From contig NC_041707.1 of the NCBI RefSeq assembly GCF_900700375.1, forward strand, positions 34,069,509 to 34,133,508: 64,000 bases of DNA, in the 5' to 3' direction. The DNA is from Denticeps clupeoides (Eukaryota; Chordata; Actinopteri; Clupeiformes; Denticipitidae). Every line of letters begins with the position of its first letter. Position 1 is the stretch's first letter. The position numbers and the translations under genes are program-made. The notes below the pieces were generated by a model that saw only the letters and a list, made by a program, of their open reading frames with translations, ran no database searches and was not told the origin of the DNA. This document shows positions 1-10,434 of the stretch, in pieces.

Positions 1-61
1 CTATAACTACTGATTGTAAGTCACTCTGGATAAGGGCGTCTAATAAATGCTGTAAATGTAA
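1..61 (+). repeat. SINE B 3' tail (left edge)
   Basis: 3' end of a tRNA-derived SINE with the tail GTAAGTCACTCTGGATAAGG followed by GTAAATG-like units. It matches 28254-28314 exactly, where the whole SINE is visible. It was inserted into an older SINE A, whose remainder follows here in minus orientation. Confidence 0.85.
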
Positions 62-185
62 ATGACAGGCGCCCGGAGAGCAGTGTGTGGGGATGGTGCT
101 TTGCTCAATGGCACCTTGGCTGTTCGCCATTCAAACTGGCAACCTTCTGATTATGGGGCCACTTCCTTACCTGCTAGGACACCAA
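62..185 (-). repeat. SINE A fragment
   Basis: Minus-strand remainder of a tRNA-derived SINE (family A, head GTGGCCTAG...TTCGAAT, body with CCCCACACACTGCTC). It is interrupted on its left by SINE B; the intact arrangement is at 28012-28437. Confidence 0.75.
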
Positions 186-229
186 GGACTTTCTGAAGGG
201 GTTGACTTTACTCAACAGACTTTACCAAA

Positions 230-416
230 TATAAAGGTGAATGGAGACCAGTATATTTATGTCAGTGTGAGTAAGACCTGGACAGACGCAGAGACATATT
301 GCAGAAGTACCTACACTGATCTCGTCAGCATAAGTTCTGCTGAGAATGCTAGGGACAGCGCATTAAGACAAAATTTCTTCATGTGGATTGTATCAGACCT
401 GTATGGTAGTCGCTGA
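230..416 (+). pseudogene. C-type lectin domain fragment (N-terminal half), copy A
   Basis: The plus strand reads an N-terminal half of a C-type lectin domain: SKTWTDAETYCRSTYTDLVS, then SSAENARDSALRQNFFMWI, closing at a stop at 414-416. This is the W-T-x-A-x-x-Y-C start typical of fish tandem lectins. The second half of the fold (the WND region and last cysteines) is missing, so it is a relic. It equals 28483-28669 base for base. It is closely related to exon 3 of the intact lectin at 30089-31646 but lies in the opposite orientation to it. Confidence 0.7.
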
Positions 417-426
417 ATGAGGCCGC

Positions 427-1907
427 TGTAACGAATTAGCTCAAGAGGAAATATCTAGAATTAATTATAACTGGTTATAATTAATAATAGACATTTAGAC
501 TAGATTTGGGGATAAGCTGTAGCAGAATTAATGTTACAATTACTTGATCTGTCCGTTCACGGAGCAGATAATATAATTATCTATCAATTCTGGGAACGAT
601 TATCCCCCCCCTTTGGCCAGGAAAGGTAGCTTTCCTGACTCTGCGTGCTAGCAGTAACTTAGCATGTAGCTTAAAAGGTCAACGTTCAGTGACTCAGCTG
701 TGAGCAGCACACAGAAACAAGCGATCGTGAATTTAAAGATTTTAATAAACACGGCTATAGCTAACATACAACAATTAGACAAACATATACATACAGGGTA
801 AAGGAAAGTGATGAAAAGAGAATGGCAGTATTACACATCAATTAACCACAGCCTAATGAGAATCGTCAGAGAATTCTTATGTTCACCTTAAAAAGGGGTT
901 TAGACGTGCATAGTTACTTGCATTGGTCCTTATTTCATGCAAAGAGTCCTGATGCTGTAGGGTCACGATCCTTGATCCGTAGGTCTGGCGTTAGAGGTTC
1001 TCCTTGAAGGTAAATATTGCCAAAGAGTAACAAAGTGTTGAAAGAAATGTCTCGGAAGGAAGAAGAGAAAATCTGAGCATTCGTGCCTGTGTGACGCTCC
1101 TTTTTGAATGTTTTCTGGCACGCCCATCATGTGGCCTGAATAGCCAATCACAAGTGTGACATTTTGGCGGGAGAAGTTCCCCTTTGTCTGGGTTTACGAC
1201 TGACCGGAATGTTTATGGCTGGTCCAGAGAGAGACTGTAGTTCGTTGCAGTTACAATTTCTACCTTATAGGAATTGTATGATGTATTTTGTGATCACATG
1301 GTATGCATCACTGTTCCAGTAGTAAAGAGAAGTTCCTTCTGACACCAAGAAAGGGACCTTTAGGAGGTAGGAAAGTAGAGATACACTTATACACTTAATT
1401 ATAGGTAATTAAAGTTTACCTAATGTACAATAGAAAGTTGTAACTAGTATAATTCATACAAGGGAACGTACACACAACGCGTGCATATACGGGATCCACT
1501 TATAATCACATATTCCTAGCACAAGATACAGACAATATGTTTTAAGTGTGTGCGTGATTGTGTATTGCGACGGTGGGGCCAGGCAGGAGGTCTTTGGAAT
1601 GCTTTGAAGCTTGGAGCCCCGATGAGCAGTTTGCAGACCCCGTCTGCTTCGCATCGTCTTGGTGACAGTGGGGGCAGACGGAACAATCAGGCTGAGGGTC
1701 CAGGTTGTAATTTGTATGTAAATGTCAAAGGTTAAAAGGTTCTTTGAAGATCAACCATCTATGATCCTACGCAGACGCTACATTTGTGACAGTGGGGGAA
1801 GACGGGACGATCAGAGTGAGGGTCCAGGGTTGTAATTGGTATGTAAATGTCAAAGGTTAAAAGGTTCTTTGAAGATCAACCATCTGTGATCCTACGCAGA
1901 CGCTACA
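427..1907 (-). repeat. 3' LTR of the gypsy-type element
   Basis: 1481-bp terminal repeat, TG...CA on the plus strand. It is the same length as the repeat at 7549-9029 and I saw no difference between them. The end at 1662-1907 consists of two near-identical units of about 124 and 122 bp, which is the upstream (U3) end in the element's own orientation. Small open frames inside it are not credible genes. Confidence 0.92.
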
Positions 1908-2089
1908 AATCCCCCCCTTGTGGCTGAAAAGTGTTCAACTAGAAACCTTATCAGACACATTGGATCATGAAGGTGGGATGACAGATGGATCCTGTAAGTC
2001 AGATGGCAGGTGGACCAGCAAGCCTTTGGGTCTTCCACCCGGGTGTTCCCTTGGTCAAGTTCAGCACTGCCTCCGCCTGGGGTACTCTC

Positions 2090-4486
2090 CTACGGCGGTT
2101 TTTCTTGAAAGGTCCGGGGAAATGCAGCCGTGCACCGGTTCATGGACCTTTGCACCAAATTTTCTCTGTTAAACAGGACGGAGGCAAGGCCGAGAGTTAG
2201 GGTGCAACTGATCGCTGTGGCGAGGCAAAGAGCTGTGTCGGCCGCAGTCCAGGATCGGGCAACAGGAAAGTTGGTCTGGACAGGTTGCCTAGACAATGCT
2301 TGGAGGGCTGTGTCGATTGGGGTGATATCAATTATCTGAGACCCCCCTTCCTCAATGCTCTGTTCCAGTTCGGGCTCCAGGGTGAGGCTGTGATCCTTGG
2401 AGAAAGATGGAAGTTCCACCGCAGACTGGTACTCGTCGCTTGGAAGGTGGTACAACGCCAGGTATACTTGAGGGTTACGGTCGTTGGTGATGAGAAGTCC
2501 ATGTTGGTCCCTCAGTGCAATGCCGGATGCTGGACCTGGGGATGTGATCTCAGGTTGTGGTTGTCCTCTGGTTAGCTGGAGGCATAGCAAGGACAGCCAC
2601 AGCAGCACCCCCCTTTGTCTTTCCCTGCCAGAAGCCACATGTCTCTTGATCTGGTTACGATGGAACCATTTAAACGCTGGTTCTTTCTGTCCACGGCTTT
2701 GCTTGATCTTGTCACCCACGTCCAGTTCTTGGTGTGATTCCTTCCGGTTGTAATATGCTTTCTGGCCGTCTGCACTCTTTTGGAGTCGTTGTTGGGCAAA
2801 AGCAAATGCGGTTCTCAAATGCCGGTGCGGTTCCTCAAGGTACTGGTGAGTGGTGTAGTTGGTGTCTCCTGGCTGGTATAGCAGGTGTACTTGTATTCCC
2901 AGAAGTTTCCAGGTTTGCTGTATAATCTCAGCTGTGAAGTTGGTGCCCTTGTCTGAGTTGACTCTCAGTGGCAGCCCGAACTTTGTGAACTGGAATACGA
3001 CTGTGAGGAAATACTTGTAGCCTCTAGTTGACCTAGGCAGGGGTCCAACCCAGTCACTTTGGAGGTCTGACCAAGGAGATGTGACTCCTCTGCGCTGCAG
3101 TGAGGCTCTGTGGTTTGTTTTTGTTGGTTGGAATTGGTAACAAGGAAAGAATTCTTTCACATACTCTGCCAAATCTTGCTGCATGCTGGGCCGGTATGCC
3201 GCTTGTTCTAGTGTCTCATACGTGGTACTTGTGCCGTGGTGTCTCGCGCTTGGTGTGTCGTGAGCATATATTAGCATGACCCCCCTTAGGCACTGTGGCA
3301 CCACAAGCCTTGGCGCAGTGACGTCATCAGGGCAGTACCCAAGAATATTGTGCGTCACACACCGCATAGGTTTCACGTTGAGTAGTGCTTTGAGGGTTGG
3401 CGTATTGGCCATTTGTGCAGCTGTGATAGGGCGGTTGGAGGGGTCAGAGAGGTGGTGAGGGATAGTGTGTATAGCTGGGTCAGAGGCCTGCATGTCAGCA
3501 ATGTCCATGGTGGTGATTTGAGGAGCCAGCGTAAGCGGCTGTGAGGTGGTCATTGAAGTGGGCTGAGTCTGTTTGCTGCGGGTTATGGCAGCCACATTAA
3601 GGGTGGGTGGGTGGGCAGGTGGATACCATAACTCGCCGTGTAGTGCACCTGCTGTAGCTAGCTGGAAAGTGCATAGTGATGACCTTGAACCTTGCTCTTG
3701 GGTCGGTGTGTTCCCGCAGTTGTTGGCGAGACCTTCTGTGGCCTTTGTGACCTGGCGGTCTGTCTGGCGTGATCTTGGTGACTGAGGAGGCAGAGGTTCT
3801 CGCACTTGAGCCCAAATTTTTAGATGTTTGAAGTCCAATAGGGGCTCAAAGCGGTCTAGCAGGTCTTTTCCAATAAGGAGCGGGTATGTGTCAAATGGAG
3901 AGATGTACACAGGGTGTACTAAGGTCATAGGGCCGATGGTTAGGTGAATGGGAGCTAGTTGTTCTAGTTGTACATCATTTTGGCTGTATGATTGTACGTT
4001 CAGCACACAGTTCTTATATTCGAGAGTTCGATTCTGTCTCTTGGCAGCAATCTGAAGTCTGTCGAAAAGCTGGGCTGACATCAGAGTCAGGTCTGCTCCC
4101 GTGTCCACCAGGGCCTCTAGCCTTACCTCATTCTCCAAAGTGGTGGTCAGGTACAGTTTCTTGGCTACCCCCCTTTCAATTAGGTTCCCCAACAGTCTTG
4201 GTATTGGGGCTTGTGTGGTAATCGGTAAGCAGTCAGGACCAGTCTCCCGTGACTCTTCCGGCAGACAGACCACCAAGACAGCACTCTCAGGTACATCAAG
4301 GTCCTGGCTTGAGGTGTGATGCTGGGAGTTGGCTGGTTCTGATGGTTCCATAGTAATCTGCTGTGGTTGCGTGATATCACTTGGTGGTGGGACCTCTCGT
4401 TCTGTGGTCAGCAGAGGATTATGTTTGAGTTGGTTGGGAGGATTATGTTGAGGGGACTTTGATTGGGTGATAGGGTCAGACTGCAC
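2090..4486 (-). CDS. pol-like frame (protease, integrase-type) with env-like C-terminus
   Basis: A 798-residue open frame inside the LTR element. Seen directly: a retropepsin active-site motif LVDTGADLTLMS near residue 130; an integrase-type zinc-binding region (HHG...PCYQFQ) and an integrase core-like stretch in the middle; and a hydrophobic leader-like segment (VLLWLSLLCLQL) plus a membrane-type segment near the C-terminus, which together resemble an env-like tail. The retropepsin and integrase order places it with gypsy/Metaviridae-like elements. Treated as part of a fossil element; no host function is implied. Confidence 0.75.
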   Translation of the reverse strand: MQSDPITQSKSPQHNPPNQLKHNPLLTTEREVPPPSDITQPQQITMEPSEPANSQHHTSSQDLDVPESAVLVVCLPEESRETGPDCLPITTQAPIPRLLGNLIERGVAKKLYLTTTLENEVRLEALVDTGADLTLMSAQLFDRLQIAAKRQNRTLEYKNCVLNVQSYSQNDVQLEQLAPIHLTIGPMTLVHPVYISPFDTYPLLIGKDLLDRFEPLLDFKHLKIWAQVREPLPPQSPRSRQTDRQVTKATEGLANNCGNTPTQEQGSRSSLCTFQLATAGALHGELWYPPAHPPTLNVAAITRSKQTQPTSMTTSQPLTLAPQITTMDIADMQASDPAIHTIPHHLSDPSNRPITAAQMANTPTLKALLNVKPMRCVTHNILGYCPDDVTAPRLVVPQCLRGVMLIYAHDTPSARHHGTSTTYETLEQAAYRPSMQQDLAEYVKEFFPCYQFQPTKTNHRASLQRRGVTSPWSDLQSDWVGPLPRSTRGYKYFLTVVFQFTKFGLPLRVNSDKGTNFTAEIIQQTWKLLGIQVHLLYQPGDTNYTTHQYLEEPHRHLRTAFAFAQQRLQKSADGQKAYYNRKESHQELDVGDKIKQSRGQKEPAFKWFHRNQIKRHVASGRERQRGVLLWLSLLCLQLTRGQPQPEITSPGPASGIALRDQHGLLITNDRNPQVYLALYHLPSDEYQSAVELPSFSKDHSLTLEPELEQSIEEGGSQIIDITPIDTALQALSRQPVQTNFPVARSWTAADTALCLATAISCTLTLGLASVLFNRENLVQRSMNRCTAAFPRTFQEKPP

Positions 4487-4492
4487 GCTTAG

Positions 4493-6412
4493 TCATGCCT
4501 GATCTGACTCATCCTTTTTGCCCCCCCTCTGGTGCCTTTCCTGGAGGAGTTCCTTCAAAACTCTCATAATCTCTGCTGCTTCAGATGTGGCTTCCCAGTT
4601 TGGTCCTGCTGGTGATTTAAATCTGGACTGATCCAGAGAGTGTTGAGAAGGGTTCGGCTGCTGCCAATCTGATCTTGACGCTTGTGTTGCTGAAAATTGG
4701 CTCCTTCTGGGTCGTCTCTTTCCTTCCCATGTGGCTTCATCCCTTGGGTTGGAGGGTGGTTGTGACCTGTCCCAGGATCTTCCGGAATGACCAGTTTGGT
4801 GTTTGTGTCGGGCCCCGTCATGTCCACGCTGCCCCCTGTTGGCTGGAAATCGTGACCATCTGTTGTCATGGTGGCTTTGCTCGGCGCCCTCTAGAGTGAG
4901 TTCTGCACTCTGAGTGGAGACAGGATAGATGGTGTGGGTTTTCGCTGTCTTTTCCGAGACAGCTCTTTGTTTGGCGAAGGCCTTGTGGGCCAAGTCTCTC
5001 AGCTGTTGGGTGGACATCGTCCGTGGGCATGCCAGAACCCCCAGATAGTGACTTACTGTGGGGTGCAGGTTCCGGAGGAACAGGGATCTGAAATTGAAAT
5101 CGTCCTCCATTCCTGGCTCGTTGCGTGCTCCGAAGTAGGCCTGTCGGAGTCTGTTGTAGTAGGCTTGCGTGGTTTCCTGTCTGCCCTGTTTAAGGTCCAT
5201 GGCAGTGATCAGTCCATGCTCTGACTCTGGGTCAGAGAACTCCCTGATTAGCGCTTGCTGCAGTTGCTGATGATCCATTTTGACGCTCTCTGGCTGTCGG
5301 TCCAGGAAACTGCGCACCTCACGGCTAGCAGTGATTCTGAGCAGATAAAGTCTGTCGCGTGTGGTAGCGTTAGCGACAGTTTGCAAGTGGAAGTCCACAT
5401 CATCGAGGTATGAGTGGACATCATGGCCTCCTGCAGGGTTAGGAGTGAAAATGGGAATGTTCCTCGCCAGCTTATCCAGTTCCTTGGTTGACACACCATG
5501 ACTGGAATGTAGTCTTTGAGAGGGTTCCCACCCCCTTGCTGCTGGCGGGGGGTTTGGGATGCTGGCAGGTGATGTCCTGTGCACTGGGCTCTCCTCCCTT
5601 TTGCTGCTGGTTAGGGGAAACTCTGCGGGGTGCATCTCTCTTCTAGGGTCATCGTGCAGTCTGTATGAGTGCTTGAGCTCTCTGCGAACTGTGTCAAGTT
5701 CATGTTTCAAATAGTCTCTTTGTTGGGACAGAGTACTGACCTCGGCCCGGGCAGTTTGCAGGTGGCCCTCACAGGCCCTGGCCCTGGCTTCTCTTTCTTT
5801 AAGTTCAGTCTCTGCTCTCATCAGGAGGGTCTTAGCCTCGTTGAGTTCTTCCCTCAGCTCTTCTCTGGCGTCCTTTTCCTGCTCTTCCCGGTGTGCTGTG
5901 TCCGCGCGGAGATCAGTCAAGGCGTTCTGGAGTCTCTCCAATTCCTCCTGTAGCTCTGGGTGCTGTTTGTGTGCTGTCCTGTCCTGAGTCTCCAGTTGCT
6001 CCAGTTGTCTTCGAACGAGCGTCAGATTCCTCTGTGATCTCTCATCCTGAAGCTTTAGTGCTGCAGTCTGTCGTTCCTGGTGGTGGATTGTTGCTTCACT
6101 CAGTTTTGCCTGGCCGAGGAGGTTGTGAGCCAGTGACGCGGTGATCTTGGCCAGCTCCTTGTGGCTGTAGTCCTGCGTCGGATCGCGGGCCATCAAGATG
6201 CTCAGGTTGTCGTCAATCTGCTCTTGGCTCAGGTTCTGCAGGTCCCCGGTGGGTTCATGAAGAAGATTGCTAGTCAGGGCGTTCAGCCAGACTTCTAGAC
6301 GATCCCAGTGGGCCTCAGGGCTGGATGATCGAGACATGTTGGCTTGCTGGTCAGGCGAGAGAGGGAGAGAAAGGGAGCGAGAGAGGGACAGCACAAAACA
6401 AAACCAATGCAA
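4493..6412 (-). CDS. gag-like frame of the LTR element
   Basis: A 639-residue frame. A more likely start is the Met at 6337 (MSRSSSPEAHWDRLEVW...), because the upstream residues are low complexity. An N-terminal half rich in Glu, Arg, Leu and Gln (coiled-coil-like, about residues 100-260) is followed by a gag-type core (motifs FLDRQPESVK and AYYNRLRQAYFGARNE) and a basic, Gln/Arg/Ser-rich C-terminus. No CCHC zinc knuckle was seen. This matches the gag layout of fish gypsy elements that use coiled coils. Confidence 0.72.
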   Translation of the reverse strand: MHWFCFVLSLSRSLSLPLSPDQQANMSRSSSPEAHWDRLEVWLNALTSNLLHEPTGDLQNLSQEQIDDNLSILMARDPTQDYSHKELAKITASLAHNLLGQAKLSEATIHHQERQTAALKLQDERSQRNLTLVRRQLEQLETQDRTAHKQHPELQEELERLQNALTDLRADTAHREEQEKDAREELREELNEAKTLLMRAETELKEREARARACEGHLQTARAEVSTLSQQRDYLKHELDTVRRELKHSYRLHDDPRREMHPAEFPLTSSKREESPVHRTSPASIPNPPPAARGWEPSQRLHSSHGVSTKELDKLARNIPIFTPNPAGGHDVHSYLDDVDFHLQTVANATTRDRLYLLRITASREVRSFLDRQPESVKMDHQQLQQALIREFSDPESEHGLITAMDLKQGRQETTQAYYNRLRQAYFGARNEPGMEDDFNFRSLFLRNLHPTVSHYLGVLACPRTMSTQQLRDLAHKAFAKQRAVSEKTAKTHTIYPVSTQSAELTLEGAEQSHHDNRWSRFPANRGQRGHDGARHKHQTGHSGRSWDRSQPPSNPRDEATWEGKRRPRRSQFSATQASRSDWQQPNPSQHSLDQSRFKSPAGPNWEATSEAAEIMRVLKELLQERHQRGGKKDESDQA

Positions 6413-7548
6413 GTCCTACCAGTGTTAATGACTGCGCCTATAGTACTTAGATTTGACTGCGTGACAGTCTTAAGACTTTGGCAGCTTGGGTTGTCAATGT
6501 ATTACTCAGCCTTCCCTGATGATTCTCAAAGGTTTGGTAAACAAACAGAAACCAGGTGAAGACAAACAAACAAATACGCCAAACACAGAGGAGAGGTATA
6601 GGATTGGTAGGAGCACTACCTATAAGTAAACACACAGGTGTAGAACATAGAAATCGATTCTAAATTTAAATTCAAACACTGTTTAGACTAAAATTTAAAT
6701 AAATCCAAACAGGAGAGAGAGAGGCTTGACTCAGTAATAACAAGAATCAAGTTAAGAGGCAAAGAGTCAGAATAAGCCTTTCAGGTAAACTGGCAGGCTT
6801 GGGCCAACCAACTAAGAAAACCCACCTACTGAGACTGGCCACAAGGTGGCGTGGGTGAGCCCCAAGGGTTAGAACAGAGGGGGTGGAGTTGGAATTTAGG
6901 AGTGTTAGACAGGGTGTGGCAGGATTCCTTCGCTGCCTTTCACACACTAACAATTAAAAACAGGAATTCTTCGCTGCTTTAAAACAAATGCAATTTAGCT
7001 GCACCAAAAGGGGTGTGTGGCAGGATTTCTTCGCTGCCTCTTACACACTAAAAATTAAAAACGGGATTTCTTCGCCGTTTTTACACAAATGCAGTTAGTT
7101 GCACAGCAATGTGTGGGCAGGATTTCTTCGCCGCCTCTTACACACTAACAATTAAAAACAGGGTTCCTTAGCTGTTTCTACACATATGCATTTAGGGCTC
7201 TCATTTACGAATAAGGCCTATAAAAAGATGACAAGAGGAACGTCGCTCAAATCAATCTTTATCGCGATGAAGGAAGATTTCTTCGTTCCAACAGGCGATC
7301 TGATAATATTAAAATGTACAGCAAAGAGATTTCTTCGTCTTTACAGCACAATTTTAATGTTATGAACTAATGGCTGTGTACTTTAACAGACAATGGCTGT
7401 TGAAATACACATATGGAGGTGGTCTTGAACCAACCAATCACGAGAGTGAGTCTTGCCTCACTTTAAGCTTGCATAAAAACACAAAAAGATTGTTACTGAG
7501 TTTGCTCACAAAATAAGTTTGAACGTGCCCGCATTCTCCACCATTAAA
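6413..7548 (-). other. Leader of the LTR element with repeated CGAAGAAATC motif
   Basis: Non-coding stretch between the 5' LTR and the gag-like frame. It holds about three imperfect units of about 98 bp (roughly 6912-7200). Each unit has two copies of a motif that reads CGAAGAAATC or a near variant on the element strand, and further single copies lie near 7270 and 7327. A TGG-starting stretch lies five bases inside the 5' LTR and could be a primer-binding site; I could not match it to a tRNA. Confidence 0.6.
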
Positions 7549-9029
7549 TGTAACGAATTAGCTCAAGAGGAAATATCTAGAATTAATTATAACTGGTTAT
7601 AATTAATAATAGACATTTAGACTAGATTTGGGGATAAGCTGTAGCAGAATTAATGTTACAATTACTTGATCTGTCCGTTCACGGAGCAGATAATATAATT
7701 ATCTATCAATTCTGGGAACGATTATCCCCCCCCTTTGGCCAGGAAAGGTAGCTTTCCTGACTCTGCGTGCTAGCAGTAACTTAGCATGTAGCTTAAAAGG
7801 TCAACGTTCAGTGACTCAGCTGTGAGCAGCACACAGAAACAAGCGATCGTGAATTTAAAGATTTTAATAAACACGGCTATAGCTAACATACAACAATTAG
7901 ACAAACATATACATACAGGGTAAAGGAAAGTGATGAAAAGAGAATGGCAGTATTACACATCAATTAACCACAGCCTAATGAGAATCGTCAGAGAATTCTT
8001 ATGTTCACCTTAAAAAGGGGTTTAGACGTGCATAGTTACTTGCATTGGTCCTTATTTCATGCAAAGAGTCCTGATGCTGTAGGGTCACGATCCTTGATCC
8101 GTAGGTCTGGCGTTAGAGGTTCTCCTTGAAGGTAAATATTGCCAAAGAGTAACAAAGTGTTGAAAGAAATGTCTCGGAAGGAAGAAGAGAAAATCTGAGC
8201 ATTCGTGCCTGTGTGACGCTCCTTTTTGAATGTTTTCTGGCACGCCCATCATGTGGCCTGAATAGCCAATCACAAGTGTGACATTTTGGCGGGAGAAGTT
8301 CCCCTTTGTCTGGGTTTACGACTGACCGGAATGTTTATGGCTGGTCCAGAGAGAGACTGTAGTTCGTTGCAGTTACAATTTCTACCTTATAGGAATTGTA
8401 TGATGTATTTTGTGATCACATGGTATGCATCACTGTTCCAGTAGTAAAGAGAAGTTCCTTCTGACACCAAGAAAGGGACCTTTAGGAGGTAGGAAAGTAG
8501 AGATACACTTATACACTTAATTATAGGTAATTAAAGTTTACCTAATGTACAATAGAAAGTTGTAACTAGTATAATTCATACAAGGGAACGTACACACAAC
8601 GCGTGCATATACGGGATCCACTTATAATCACATATTCCTAGCACAAGATACAGACAATATGTTTTAAGTGTGTGCGTGATTGTGTATTGCGACGGTGGGG
8701 CCAGGCAGGAGGTCTTTGGAATGCTTTGAAGCTTGGAGCCCCGATGAGCAGTTTGCAGACCCCGTCTGCTTCGCATCGTCTTGGTGACAGTGGGGGCAGA
8801 CGGAACAATCAGGCTGAGGGTCCAGGTTGTAATTTGTATGTAAATGTCAAAGGTTAAAAGGTTCTTTGAAGATCAACCATCTATGATCCTACGCAGACGC
8901 TACATTTGTGACAGTGGGGGAAGACGGGACGATCAGAGTGAGGGTCCAGGGTTGTAATTGGTATGTAAATGTCAAAGGTTAAAAGGTTCTTTGAAGATCA
9001 ACCATCTGTGATCCTACGCAGACGCTACA
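7549..9029 (-). repeat. 5' LTR of the gypsy-type element
   Basis: 1481-bp terminal repeat matching 427-1907, ending with the same tandem pair of 124/122-bp units. It is followed by the target duplication CCGC at 9030-9033 and then by lectin-region sequence that continues position 427 of the empty site. Confidence 0.92.
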
Positions 9030-9033
9030 CCGC

Positions 9034-9195
9034 ACTACAGTGCTGAGCGTCACCTGCTTTATCTGGTTCTCCAGTTGGTGAAGGAGGAGTCGCTCGGGTC
9101 AAACCAAGTCTTCACTCTGTAGGGGCCTACCCATGCATCTGTTCGACTCTCATTCGCACTCAAATTTCTTATTCTGGTGAGATCAGTGTGATTAT
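9034..9195 (-). pseudogene. C-type lectin domain fragment, copy A
   Basis: The minus strand encodes a mid-domain lectin piece (SANESRTDAWVGPYRVKTW...). It is the counterpart of 28680-28850 but is 8 bp shorter than that copy, which shifts its frame. It is a relic. Confidence 0.65.
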
Positions 9196-9235
9196 TTCTT
9201 CAAATTATTAATTTTTTATATATGATTGTGGCCAT

Positions 9236-9425
9236 TGTGGTTGCATGGTGCCGCTGAGGTTAGCAATGTAGCCTCACACCTCCAAGGTTGTGTGTTCAAA
9301 TCCCAGCTCAGACCTTGTGTGGGCAGAGCGTGGATTTCCTCTGTGTTCTCTGGTTTCCTCCATCCATCCAAAAGCATGAGAGAATGAGGACTAAGCGGTT
9401 ACGAATAATGAGTATGAGTCAATGA
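9236..9425 (+). repeat. tRNA-like SINE C copy
   Basis: Repeat with the core CCTCACACCTCCAAGGTTGT...TTCAAATCCCAGCTC followed by GTTTCCTCCATCCATCC. The same family is at 28882-29071 (the duplicate) and 32810-32945. The head has B-box-like TTCAAATCC. It is a degenerate short interspersed repeat; the family name is not known to me. Confidence 0.55.
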
Positions 9426-9670
9426 GAATTATCATTAAAACTCTTACATGCTGGAAGTAGACAATCTAGCCCTTTGGTGTTACATTAACTACTCTTTCAC
9501 TGTATCCTGGCACTGGCATCTTGAAAAACATCCATTGCTGGAAACTAGTGGCTATTCAGTACATTGAGGTTGTCTGTTTTATTGCCACGTAGAATTGCTG
9601 CACTCAGCCCTCCCAACCAACTGAATCAACCTCATATCTTAACACGCTCAGGAACAGGGTCAACCTGGAC

Positions 9671-9835
9671 ACATCACATTTACATTTACGGCATTTGGCA
9701 GACGCCCTTATCCAGAGCGACTTACAACGTGCTTTCAAGTTACCATCGATGAGGAGATCAATTCCGGTTCACTAGGACCCCCAACTATGAATACAATCTT
9801 TTTATTCACTCTGTTGTAGATTCTGTACACATCAG
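9671..9835 (-). repeat. LINE 3' end (L2-like), copy A
   Basis: The reverse complement ends CTCTGGATAAGGGCGTCTGC then CAAATGCCGTAAATGTAAATG. Upstream it shares ACTTGAAAGCACGTTGT and TTGTATTCATAGTTG with the LINE at 26930-27275. It is a 5'-truncated LINE tail and is duplicated at 29325-29489. Confidence 0.65.
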
Positions 9836-10149
9836 TCCACTTGACCTTCATCCATCACGTCCACACAGATGTTTAGTTCTTGTTGCATAGTGTGTGGAGA
9901 TCTTTTAACTATCACTATGAAACACAGCTCTTCAACATTTTATGTGATTTTACCTCTCCAAACAATGGTAATGTCAGACCCTGAGTGATAAAAACATGGA
10001 TTAAGTGGTTATTGAAAAGGAGTTTCCCAAGTTACTCATACATTCCGGTCATAAAAACATGATTTATTTTGTTGTTTAGAGGAATTATGAACATAGAATC
10101 ATTCCCATGAGAATATAAACACAATGCAATATTATAACTTGTTGTTTAC

Positions 10150-10341
10150 ATTTATTTTACAGCATTGATCAGATGCCCTTATCCAGAGCGACTTACAATC
10201 AGTAGTTACAGGGACAGTCTCCCTGGAGCAATTTAGGGTTAAGTGTCTTGCTCAGGGACACAATGGTAGTAAGTGGGATTGAACCTGGTTCTTCTGGTTC
10301 ATAGGCGAGTGTGTTACCCACTAGGCTACTACCACCCTGGT
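10150..10341 (-). repeat. SINE B, copy A
   Basis: Nearly complete tRNA-derived SINE in minus orientation. The head reads GGTAGTAGCCTAGTGGGTAA, the B-box region is TTCAATCCCACTTACTACC-like, and the tail is CTCTGGATAAGGGC. It lies in the 3' flank of the lectin gene copy and recurs at 29804-29995. Confidence 0.85.
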
Positions 10342-10434
10342 AGTAGTTTACAACAACCAACACAATTTTGCACTTGATAAAAACTTGTGTTATGATGTGC
10401 TGAGCTCCCCACATCCCAATACTCAGACAGAAAT

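Larger units (their letters stand above)
427..9029 (-). mobile_element. Gypsy-type LTR retrotransposon, young, incomplete
   Basis: LTR element read on the minus strand, bounded by two 1481-bp LTRs that begin TG and end CA, with a 4-bp target duplication CCGC (423-426 and 9030-9033). The uninterrupted target is present at 28676-28679 in the duplicated copy. Parts recognised in element order: 5' LTR (7549-9029), a leader with repeats, a gag-like frame (4493-6412), a pol-like frame with retropepsin and integrase-type regions followed by an env-like stretch (2090-4486), a purine tract (AAGGGGGGG) next to the 3' LTR, and the 3' LTR (427-1907). The recognisable pol set is incomplete, so I class the element as broken (perhaps one or two breaks) and probably non-autonomous. 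The LTRs read as identical, which implies a very recent insertion. Confidence 0.93.

Noticed and set aside
963-1735. Short open frames (61-66 residues) inside both LTRs
   Set aside because: They lie in repeat DNA, have no domain, and appear twice only because the LTR is duplicated.
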